From: Bacteriovoracaceae bacterium UBA3083
GTDB lineage: Bacteria > Bdellovibrionota > Bacteriovoracia > Bacteriovoracales > Bacteriovoracaceae
Length of the DNA stretch: 64,000 nt
Assembly: GCA_002366565.1 (NCBI GenBank)
Contig: DFBJ01000012.1
Location: 1-64,000 of the forward strand
Reading direction: 5' to 3'
The notes beneath the pieces are model-generated. The model had not been told where the DNA came from and made no database searches. It saw only the letters and a program-made list of their open reading frames with translations. Position numbers and translations under genes: made by a program. This document shows positions 1 to 6,784 of this stretch, in pieces. Within the stretch, counting starts at the first letter, position 1. The number at the start of each line of letters is the position of its first letter.

Positions 1-248
1 TGAGAAAATCTGACCTTAGTACGAGAGGACCGGGTTGGACGAACCTATGGTGTACCGGTTATGTCGCCAGATGTACCGCCGGGTAGCTAAGTTCGGAAAG
101 GATAACCTCTGAAAGCATCTAAGTGGGAAGCCCATTTCAAGATAAGATTTCTATTAGACAGCTTGTAGACCACGAGCTTGATAGGTTGGGGGTGTAAGTG
201 CAGTAATGCATTGAGCTGACCAATACTAATTTGTCGTTTTGCTTTTAT
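1..248 (+). rRNA. rrl: 23S ribosomal RNA, 3' end (partial)
   Basis: The window opens inside domain VI of the large-subunit rRNA. The universally conserved sarcin-ricin loop AGTACGAGAGGACC is at 19-32, and the typical 3'-terminal segment follows (ggtgtaagtgcag, then ttgagctgac, then caatactaat ending at 230). By comparison with E. coli the mature 3' end should fall about 20 bases after the ACTAAT, so the end given is approximate. Its 5' part lies off the left edge. A spacer of about 140 bases leads to the 5S gene, and no tRNA is visible in it. Confidence 0.97.
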
Positions 249-387
249 CTATTTTATTTTAGGTTCGCTTCTATTTGGTTTTGTTTTGTGAATGCCAAAG
301 ATGATTGATTATTAAATTTTCACGGTGGAGTTGACTCTGTCTACCGTGAGTACTATAAGAGTCCATACTTAAATTGAAAAATTCGAT

Positions 388-507
388 TTGGGTGTGTCGA
401 TAGCGACGAGGAAATACCTGATCCCATCCCGAACTCAGAAGTCAAGCTTGTCAGCGGCGAAAGTAGTGCCAGGGGGACTTGGTGTGAGGCTAGCACGATG
501 CACCCAT
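388..507 (+). rRNA. rrf: 5S ribosomal RNA
   Basis: A segment of about 119 bases has the family hallmarks: the internal block CCCGAACTCAGAAGT (428-442), and complementary ends TGGGTG (389-394) and CACCCA (501-506) that form helix I. It follows the 23S gene at normal distance and is followed at once by a factor-independent terminator, so it closes the rRNA operon. Confidence 0.95.
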
Positions 508-513
508 TATTTT

Positions 514-546
514 AAAAAAGCTCATCTTCGGATGAGCTTTTTTTTT
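514..546 (+). terminator. rRNA operon terminator
   Basis: The 8-bp stem AGCTCATC / GATGAGCT is closed by a stable TTCG tetraloop (527-530) and followed by nine T residues. It lies directly after the 5S rRNA, which makes it the obvious transcription stop of the rrn operon. Confidence 0.93.
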
Positions 547-743
547 GCCTAAAATTCAAATTAATAATCTATGAATTTGTTTTATAATAGTATCCTAGAA
601 ATCCGTACATTATATACCTCCAGTATTGTTCTAGATTTAACTTGTTAAAGATATTATAAGAGTATGTTTAAAGATTAAAATTGATTCTATCTATGAAGCT
701 ATAGAGATTGACCCAAGGTTCATTCTATTCTAAAAAGGCAGTT

Positions 744-1286
744 ATGAAAAAAGAGCAATTAGTAGAGATGGGTTTCTGTATGAAACCACATGGGATTAAG
801 GGTGGTTTCACTTTTAACCTAACAAATGTAGAAGATAGTGTTTTAAGTAAGAAGACTAAGGTTACATTATTCCCAAAAGATAAGAAAAGTAGTTTGGATC
901 CAAATGGAGAGACATTTACAATTAAGTCTATAGCTTTTGGTAATAAAGTTATTACTTACTTAGAAGAAGTTACTGACAGAAATAAAGTCGAAGATATCAT
1001 ACCTTTTGAAATTTATATTGATCGTGATTTATTTCCAGAAACTGAGGAAGATGAATTCTATGTTTCTGATTTAATCGGTTTAAATGTTTTAATTGATGGA
1101 ACTGATGAAGTTTACGGAAAAGTTTCAGACTTTTACGATAATACTGCACAAATTGTTCTTGTCGTTAAGGCACAAGGTAAGCAAGTGCAAGAGCTTCCTT
1201 TTATTGAAGAGTTTTTTCCTGAGGTTAATATTGAAGAAGGTTATATCACTATGGTGATACCTAGCTTCATAGAGGAAAAAAAGTAA
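744..1286 (+). CDS. rimM: Ribosome maturation factor RimM
   Basis: RimM helps assemble the head of the 30S subunit and binds near S19. The 180-residue product has the family opening MGFCMKPHGIKGGF (residues 9-22) of the N-terminal barrel and a C-terminal PRC-barrel half starting around FYVSDLIGL. An in-frame TTG at 708 would add 12 residues with no family counterpart. ATG 744 gives the normal length and has a purine-rich aaaaggc just upstream. The stop overlaps the trmD start by one base (TAATG), so the two are translationally coupled. In many bacteria rpsP precedes rimM, but here the rRNA operon does. Confidence 0.93.
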   Translation: MKKEQLVEMGFCMKPHGIKGGFTFNLTNVEDSVLSKKTKVTLFPKDKKSSLDPNGETFTIKSIAFGNKVITYLEEVTDRNKVEDIIPFEIYIDRDLFPETEEDEFYVSDLIGLNVLIDGTDEVYGKVSDFYDNTAQIVLVVKAQGKQVQELPFIEEFFPEVNIEEGYITMVIPSFIEEKK

Positions 1287-2035
1287 TGGCGAGAAAGATT
1301 TGGATTTTAACAATGTTTCCAGATTTTTTTAAGCCTCTATCTGAAGTAGGTGTCGTTGGACAAGTATTTCAAGGAATGAGGGGAGAAAAGTTTGATCTTG
1401 AAACCCTTTATATTCCAGACTTTTGTGAAAAGGGCTTCAAGGGAGTTGATAGTGCTCCATATGGTGGAGGTCCTGGTGTTGTAATGCGCGCTGATGTTTT
1501 AAAGAAAGCGTTAGTTGAAGGTGTTATTGAAAAAGGCAATTATAATTTAAAGAATATTAAAAACGAATTGGCCGTAGTATTTACAGCTCCTAGGGGAGTT
1601 GTTTGGAATAATTCAGTTTGTAAGAATTTTGCTTCAAAGTATTTAAATTCTAGTTCAAAAAAAGACCTTGTTTTCATCTGCGGAAGATATGAGGGGATAG
1701 ATGAACGATTTATAGAGAAGTATGTTGATGAAGTTTATTGTATTGGGGACTACGTTTTATCAGGTGGAGAAATTGCGGTAATGGCAATTATTGATTCGGC
1801 CTTTAGGTTTAGCGAAGGAGTTCTTGGTAATGGTGAAAGTGCTTTAGAAGATAGTTTTGAATCTAATCTTTTAGAACATCCTCAATATACGAGACCTGCT
1901 ATATTTGAAGATGCAACTGTACCTGAAACCCTTACTAGTGGTAATCATAAAAAAATTAACGAATGGAAAAATAAAAAACAGGTTGAAATGACTCTTAAGT
2001 GGAGACCTGACTTAATAGAAAAGGATAGAAAATAG
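1286..2035 (+). CDS. trmD: tRNA (guanine-N1-)-methyltransferase TrmD
   Basis: TrmD makes m1G37 in tRNAs read with CCN/CUN/CGG-type anticodons, using S-adenosylmethionine, and so prevents +1 frameshifting. The 249-residue protein has the SPOUT-fold signatures YGGGPGVVMRAD (59-70), GRYEGIDE (133-140) and GDYVLSGGE (154-162), which form the knotted SAM site, plus the C-terminal HHP-type region (LLEHPQYTRP) and tail. Start and stop each overlap a neighbour by one base (rimM upstream, the RNA methyltransferase downstream), which indicates one cotranscribed unit. Confidence 0.97.
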   Translation: MARKIWILTMFPDFFKPLSEVGVVGQVFQGMRGEKFDLETLYIPDFCEKGFKGVDSAPYGGGPGVVMRADVLKKALVEGVIEKGNYNLKNIKNELAVVFTAPRGVVWNNSVCKNFASKYLNSSSKKDLVFICGRYEGIDERFIEKYVDEVYCIGDYVLSGGEIAVMAIIDSAFRFSEGVLGNGESALEDSFESNLLEHPQYTRPAIFEDATVPETLTSGNHKKINEWKNKKQVEMTLKWRPDLIEKDRK

Positions 2036-2598
2036 TGCAAAACTTATATTTAGCTCTAGTACATCACCCGATTAAAAATAAAAGAGGTGATACTGTAACT
2101 ACATCAGTTACTAATTTAGATATTCATGACATTGCTAGAAGTTGTAAAACTTTTGGTGTTGAAAGATATTTTATTGTTACTCCATTAAAAGCACAGCATG
2201 AGCTAGTAAGTAAAATTCTAGGTCACTGGGAGGATGATAAGAATGGTGTTTATAACCCTGACAGACAAAACGCTCTATCAATTGCAAAGTTAGTAGACTC
2301 TGTAGAAGATGCTCTTGCTGCGATCGAAGAAAAAGAAGGTAAGAAGCCACTACTAGCAGTAACTGGTGCAAACTTTGATAGTTTTCACGGAACAACTAGT
2401 GAGCTTAAAGTAAAAATGAGTGAGTCCGATAGGCCTTGTTTACTTTTATTTGGAACTGGTTGGGGACTTCATGAAACAGTACTAGAGAAGTCTGACTTTA
2501 TGCTAGACCCTATATTAGGTGCAGACGAGAATGGTTATAATCATCTATCAGTAAGAAGCGCAGTTGCAATTTATTTAGATAGATATAATCAAAAATAG
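2035..2598 (+). CDS. TrmD-associated SAM-dependent RNA methyltransferase
   Basis: A protein of 187 residues beginning with GTG, whose first base is the last base of the trmD stop. The sequence matches the small SPOUT-type RNA methyltransferase family that sits beside trmD in Bdellovibrionota, Deltaproteobacteria and Aquificales (Pfam Methyltrn_RNA_4). Recognisable parts are the opening LYLALVHHPIKNKRGD, the glycine loop LLLFGTGWGLHE and the knot segment YNHLSVRSAVAIYLDR near the C-terminus. The RNA substrate cannot be read from sequence; a tRNA or rRNA target is inferred from the neighbours. Confidence 0.85.
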   Translation: MQNLYLALVHHPIKNKRGDTVTTSVTNLDIHDIARSCKTFGVERYFIVTPLKAQHELVSKILGHWEDDKNGVYNPDRQNALSIAKLVDSVEDALAAIEEKEGKKPLLAVTGANFDSFHGTTSELKVKMSESDRPCLLLFGTGWGLHETVLEKSDFMLDPILGADENGYNHLSVRSAVAIYLDRYNQK

Positions 2599-2631
2599 TT
2601 ATAAGTTATTAATTTCTAATAATTAAGATGA

Positions 2632-2660
2632 TTGACTAGCAAAGTTATTTCTGGTAATTT
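2632..2660 (+). promoter_or_regulatory. Candidate sigma-70 promoter for rplS
   Basis: TTGACT (2632-2637), a 17-base spacer, then TAATTT (2655-2660). It lies in the 205-base gap before rplS, the only large gap in this translation block. The -10 is poor, so this is a candidate only. The rest of the leader (2661-2803) shows no fold that I could identify as a known L19 leader. Confidence 0.3.
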
Positions 2661-2803
2661 TGCAGCTTCAAACTGAATGCTACGTGTGTTTTTTGGGCCT
2701 TGAGTCTAATTAAACGAGCCTATGAGTTTATAGAATAGAACTTATCCAAGAATGACATATCGTCAGTCCTATAGAAAGTTCAATAAGATTAGGGAGTTAA
2801 CCC

Positions 2804-3166
2804 ATGAATTTAGTTGATATTGTTGAAAAAGATCACCTATCAAAAAACGTAGAAACATTTCCAGAATTTAGAACTGGTGACACTCTTGCTGTACATGCAA
2901 GAATTAGAGAAGGTGAAAAATCTCGTATCCAGGTATTCCAAGGTGTTTGTATCGGTATTAAGAGTAAAAACGATCTAAATGGTCATTTCAGAGTAAGAAA
3001 GATTTCTTCTGGTATGGGTGTTGAGAGAGTATTTCCATTTCATTCTCCAAACGTTGAAAAAATTGAAATTGTTCAACGTGGTAAGTCTAGAAGAAGTAAG
3101 CTTTACTACCTTAGAGAAAGATCTGGTAAATCTGCAAGAATTGCTATCGATTACGATAGAAAGTAA
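2804..3166 (+). CDS. rplS: 50S ribosomal protein L19
   Basis: L19 sits at the 30S-50S interface and takes part in an intersubunit bridge. The 120 residues cover the whole family: N-terminal FRTGDTLAVHARIREGEKSR, the central QVFQGVCIGI, RVFPFHSPNVEKIEIVQRGK, and the C-terminal KLYYLRERSGKSARI. Start ATG has AGGGAG nine bases upstream. A 205-base gap separates it from the methyltransferase gene, and it is followed by a strong terminator. Confidence 0.98.
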   Translation: MNLVDIVEKDHLSKNVETFPEFRTGDTLAVHARIREGEKSRIQVFQGVCIGIKSKNDLNGHFRVRKISSGMGVERVFPFHSPNVEKIEIVQRGKSRRSKLYYLRERSGKSARIAIDYDRK

Positions 3167-3187
3167 TTCTTTCAAAAAAGTTTTAAT

Positions 3188-3217
3188 AAAGGGCCCCTAT
3201 TTGGGGCCTTTTTTTTT
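3188..3217 (+). terminator. Terminator after rplS
   Basis: GGCCCC (3192-3197), a five-base loop, GGGGCC (3203-3208) and a run of nine T residues. Flanking A/T bases lengthen the stem. It ends the rplS transcript only 13 bases before the rnhB start, so rnhB must depend on read-through or on a promoter overlapping this hairpin. Confidence 0.9.
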
Positions 3218-3229
3218 GGGAAAATAAGT

Positions 3230-3904
3230 ATGTTTGATTTAGAGAAACTCGAAAACTTTGATGTTCTTTCTGGTTGTGATGAGGTTGGGAGAGGTCCTTT
3301 AGCTGGGCCTGTTGTAGGTTGTAGTGTCTCAATTGAAAGAGAGTTTTTAACTAAGGAGAACCTCTCCTATTTATTTGAACTTGGTATAACTGACTCTAAA
3401 AAACTGACAACAAAGAAGAGAAAGAAACTTTTAGAAGTTTTAAAAATAAACGACTTTAAAGTAAACGAAAAAAACAGCCATCAAATTAATGAATCATTTT
3501 CGATAAAATTCAGTGTTCGTGAACTGTCGAATGAATTGATTGATGACATTAATATTTTACAAGCTTCATTGAAGGCCATGGGATTGGCATTTCTAGATTG
3601 TGATTCAGGAAAGAGTACAAAACTTTTAATTGATGGAAATAAAAACTTAAATCTAAATAAATTGTCTGTTCATGAAGAAGCGGTGGTTAAAGGCGATTCA
3701 AAGTCTGTTGTTATTGGACTTGCTTCAATTATTGCCAAAGAGTACCGCGATGACCTAATGATAGAACTTGCTAAAAAGTATCCACAGTATGGACTTGAAA
3801 AACATGCAGGCTATCCAACTAAGGCCCATAAAGAGGCCATAGTACAATTTGGTGTGACTCCAATTCATAGGAAGAGCTTTAAAGGTGTGAAAGAGTATTG
3901 TTAA
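3230..3904 (+). CDS. rnhB: Ribonuclease HII
   Basis: RNase HII cuts the RNA strand of RNA-DNA hybrids and single ribonucleotides embedded in DNA, working in ribonucleotide excision repair. The 224 residues open with the family active-site block GCDEVGRGPLAGPVV (about 15-29, catalytic Asp and Glu), followed by TDSKKL, LLIDGNK (third acidic residue) and SIIAKEYRDDLM (fourth), as in typical type 2 RNases H. The ribosome-binding site is weak (gggaaaataagt). A terminator stands between it and rplS. Confidence 0.96.
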   Translation: MFDLEKLENFDVLSGCDEVGRGPLAGPVVGCSVSIEREFLTKENLSYLFELGITDSKKLTTKKRKKLLEVLKINDFKVNEKNSHQINESFSIKFSVRELSNELIDDINILQASLKAMGLAFLDCDSGKSTKLLIDGNKNLNLNKLSVHEEAVVKGDSKSVVIGLASIIAKEYRDDLMIELAKKYPQYGLEKHAGYPTKAHKEAIVQFGVTPIHRKSFKGVKEYC

Positions 3905-4007
3905 TTTATTTATGCTATGTGTTAATTACTAAAATCTAGGGAGTAAAATTCATTTTTATTCACAAGTAAAATTGACAAGAGTTCTAAAGCACCGTTATCC
4001 TATATGT

Positions 4008-4538
4008 ATGAAATTATTTAAATTTAAATCTACACTTATAATACTTACGCTAGCTCTTACTTTTCTAGCTACACCACAAAAAGCAAACGCTATGGATGCA
4101 AGAGCTAAGGCCCTAGGCTCTATGGCCTTATACGGTACTGTTGGTGGAGCTCTTCTTGGTGCAGCATCACTTGCATTTGGAACTAATGGAAGAGCAGTTT
4201 CACAAGGAGCCTCTCTTGGTCTCTACGGTGGAATTATCTTTGGAAGTTATGTTGTTATTTCACATTCAATGAAGAGAAATCGCTATAATGCTCCTATAAC
4301 TCCTCCAGTTGATAATAACTATTATCCAGAAACGGGGAATACTCCATATAATGGTTCAGGTTCTTCAAATGGTGCAGGTTCTGATTCTGATTCTTGGAAT
4401 TTTTATAATAGAATGAATACTATGAAAGAGCATAGTTTAGACTTTGGTCTTGATATGAGATCAGTCGAGAGACTTCAGAAAAAGAAAGGGCCTGAAAGCC
4501 CAATCTTCTTTATGAATTTAGTAAATTATCAGTTTTGA
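4008..4538 (+). CDS. Exported glycine-rich protein of unknown function
   Basis: No family recognised. From ATG 4008 the 176-residue product has a clear signal peptide (KSTLIILTLALTFLATPQKANA) with a likely cut after ANA. A glycine/alanine-rich hydrophobic stretch follows (GTVGGALLGAASLAFG, GLYGGIIFGSYVVISH) that resembles glycine-zipper membrane segments, then a Pro/Asn/Ser-rich linker and a C-terminus ending in phenylalanine. An in-frame TTG at 3972 would put 12 charged residues before the signal peptide, so ATG 4008 is preferred. Its 3' end overlaps the oppositely oriented STAS gene by 10 bases. Confidence 0.7.
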   Translation: MKLFKFKSTLIILTLALTFLATPQKANAMDARAKALGSMALYGTVGGALLGAASLAFGTNGRAVSQGASLGLYGGIIFGSYVVISHSMKRNRYNAPITPPVDNNYYPETGNTPYNGSGSSNGAGSDSDSWNFYNRMNTMKEHSLDFGLDMRSVERLQKKKGPESPIFFMNLVNYQF

Positions 4539-4915
4539 AATGTTTTACGACGATTACCGTATCTAGTATTTAGGGTTTCGGTTTCGTCGTTCTCAAAGTC
4601 CATAATCATTGCTTCCATTGCATCATATTCGAATAGCTTAAATACCTTTAAGAATTCAGTCTTTACATTAGAAAGCTTTATCTGACTTTTTTTATCATTA
4701 AGTATTCTAAGAGTTTCAACAAAAACTCCAATTCCAGACGATCCAACGAAGTCTAATCCATTCATATCAAGGGTCACACTTGAAAGAGGGTTATCTTTAA
4801 TAAGACCCTGAAGCTCTCTTCTAAAAGGGAGACTATTTTCAAAATCTAGTCCACCTTCCATGTGTACTGTAATATTTCCAAGTGAATCTGTTCGAACCTG
4901 TGCTTTTAAACTCAT
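4529..4915 (-). CDS. STAS-domain anti-sigma-factor-antagonist-like protein
   Basis: A stand-alone STAS domain of 128 residues, the fold of SpoIIAA/RsbV-type anti-anti-sigma factors that switch partner kinases or anti-sigma factors by serine phosphorylation. The signature LDMNGLDFVGSSGIGVFVE carries the conserved phosphorylatable serine in DFVGSSGI. A 25-residue acidic/polar tail (ENDETETLNTRYGNRR) is additional. A good Shine-Dalgarno GAGGAGT precedes the ATG. No partner kinase, phosphatase or sigma factor gene is adjacent, so the regulatory circuit is unknown. Confidence 0.85.
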   Translation of the reverse strand: MSLKAQVRTDSLGNITVHMEGGLDFENSLPFRRELQGLIKDNPLSSVTLDMNGLDFVGSSGIGVFVETLRILNDKKSQIKLSNVKTEFLKVFKLFEYDAMEAMIMDFENDETETLNTRYGNRRKTFQN

Positions 4916-5025
4916 ATGTGTGACTCCTCGTTGAATCTTCGTAAGAACTAATCTATTCTATCATTTCATATTTATGGAATTAAGCCGGTATTTATTTCAC
5001 CGCGTCAAATAAAAGGGGATTGTCC

Positions 5026-5847
5026 TTGTCTACTTTAAAACTTGTTACACTTCCTATTGGAAATCTGTCTGATATAACCCCTAGGGCCCTAGAAACACTA
5101 AGAAGTGAGAGGTTATTTCTAGCTGAAGACACAAGGAATCTTAGAAAGATTTTTGACCTTTTAGAGGTGGACGGCTCACATAAGGAAGTAGATTCCTTCC
5201 ATGATCACTCTAAGTCTAAGATTGATTATTATGTGTCTAAGCTAAAAAGTGGAATTAGTTATGTTTTAGTTTCAGATGCCGGGAGCCCAATAATATCAGA
5301 CCCAGCATTTCCACTTGTAAAAGCATGTGTTGATGCAGGTATAGAGATAGAAACTTGTCCAGGTGTAAGCGCTGTCATTACAGCATTGGAGATCAGTAGC
5401 CTTCCTCCACAACCATTTACCTTTTATGGTTTTACTCCACGAGACGATTCAAAAAAGCGAGAAACTTTCTCCAATTTACTTCAATATAGTGGAACCTTTA
5501 TTTACTTTGAAAGCCCACACAGATTACTAAAGACTTTAAAAGTATTAGCAGAAGTTCTTCCTGAATCTAACATTGCAGTTGCTAGAGAACTAACTAAGAA
5601 ATTTGAAACAGTATATAGGTTCAAGGCTAAAGACTGGGAGAGCGTTGAAATTAAGAGTGTTGGTGAGATAGTTCTTATGATAAATCATCAATCTAGTGAA
5701 AAATCTGTAGAAGGAAAGAAGTTAGAGTCTCTTGCTAAGGAATATTTAGAGAAAAAACAAAGCAAGAAGAACTTAGCTAAAATTCTAGCTGAAATCCTAG
5801 ATGAAAATCCAAAAGTAATTTACCAGCAGTTGAATCAGGATAAATAG
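5026..5847 (+). CDS. rsmI: 16S rRNA (cytidine1402-2'-O)-methyltransferase RsmI
   Basis: RsmI adds the 2'-O-methyl group of m4Cm1402 in the decoding centre of 16S rRNA. The tetrapyrrole-methylase fold is plain: LPIGNLSDITPRALETL, AEDTRNLRKI, VSDAGSPIISDPAFPLV, CPGVSAVITALEISSLP, FYGFTPR and YFESPHRLLKTL. Two TTG codons compete. TTG 5020 directly abuts the Shine-Dalgarno aaaagggga (5011-5019), whereas TTG 5026 leaves a normal spacing and begins MSTLKLVTLPIGN, so 5026 is chosen. The C-terminal helical domain ends in the usual Lys-rich SKKNLAKILAE. It has its own promoter region and no operon partner. Confidence 0.93.
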   Translation: MSTLKLVTLPIGNLSDITPRALETLRSERLFLAEDTRNLRKIFDLLEVDGSHKEVDSFHDHSKSKIDYYVSKLKSGISYVLVSDAGSPIISDPAFPLVKACVDAGIEIETCPGVSAVITALEISSLPPQPFTFYGFTPRDDSKKRETFSNLLQYSGTFIYFESPHRLLKTLKVLAEVLPESNIAVARELTKKFETVYRFKAKDWESVEIKSVGEIVLMINHQSSEKSVEGKKLESLAKEYLEKKQSKKNLAKILAEILDENPKVIYQQLNQDK

Positions 5848-6019
5848 CTTCTTTTTAGGAAAATAGGTAAGGATTGCCTGTAGGTGAAAGTCGTTTAATA
5901 GAGATACTCTAGCTCTTTTTTGACTTTATTTATTTTAGATAAGCTACTGATTAGAATAGACTGGATTCTCAGATAAAACCGAGCTAAAATATATTTATAT
6001 AATTTTTTAAGGAAGAAAA

Positions 6020-6784
6020 ATGATTGTACGTATTATTGGTGGTCACGGTGGAGTATCTCCGGGTTATAGAGCAACAAGCTACTTAATAGATGGTAAACTC
6101 CTTATAGATGCTGGCTCAGTCGCTAGTGGTATTCAAATACCAGAACAAATACTAATCGATAATATTTTAATATCTCACTCACATCTCGATCATATTTCAG
6201 ATTTAGCTTTTTTAGCAGATAACTGCTTTGGGCAAAAAGGTAGGCCATTTGAAATTCATACAGTTAAAAATGTAAAAAACTCAATAATGACTCATTTATT
6301 AAATGACGTAATTTGGCCTGACTTCACAAAACTGCCAAGCGCAGACAATCCGACTCTTCACTTTAATGAGTTAGAGTCTAAAAAACCTGTGAAAATAGGG
6401 GATTATACTGTTACACCTGTTCCAGTGAACCACGATGGACCTGGACATGGTTTTATAATTGAAAAGGGTGATTCGTGTATTGTATTTACTCAAGATACAG
6501 GACCAACAGATAAGATCTGGGAAATTGCTAAAACAAAAAAGAATTTAAAGGCTATTTTCTCTGAAGTAAGCTTCCCTAATAAAATGATGCAAATTGCTCT
6601 AGATTCCAAGCACCATACTCCAAGTACAATGGTTGAAGAGATTAAGAAGATGCCGAAAGATGTCCCTATTTTCTTAGGTCACTTAAAGCCTAACTTCCAG
6701 GACCAACTTTTCAAAGAAATTGATATGATGGGTAATGATAGAATCTCTGTATTAGGATCTGACGATACAAGCTATATTTTCTAG
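6020..6784 (+). CDS. MBL-fold hydrolase, class-II cyclic-nucleotide phosphodiesterase type
   Basis: The 254 residues form a metallo-beta-lactamase fold with the metal motif SHSHLDH near residue 53, followed by further ligands in VNHDGPGHG, QDTGPTD and GHLKP. The opening IIGGHGG...GYRATSYLIDGKLLIDAG, the long insertion and LGHLKP resemble class II 3',5'-cyclic-nucleotide phosphodiesterases (PdsA/CpdP type). Hydrolysis of cAMP or cGMP is therefore likely but not certain; a tRNase Z-like or other MBL phosphodiesterase is possible. The start has a good aaggaag site. The 3' end overlaps the convergent exported-protein gene by four bases. Confidence 0.75.
   Translation: MIVRIIGGHGGVSPGYRATSYLIDGKLLIDAGSVASGIQIPEQILIDNILISHSHLDHISDLAFLADNCFGQKGRPFEIHTVKNVKNSIMTHLLNDVIWPDFTKLPSADNPTLHFNELESKKPVKIGDYTVTPVPVNHDGPGHGFIIEKGDSCIVFTQDTGPTDKIWEIAKTKKNLKAIFSEVSFPNKMMQIALDSKHHTPSTMVEEIKKMPKDVPIFLGHLKPNFQDQLFKEIDMMGNDRISVLGSDDTSYIF

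Noticed and set aside
2661..2803. L19-leader type regulatory RNA before rplS
   Set aside because: The gap is the right size, but I could not find paired elements resembling the known firmicute leader.
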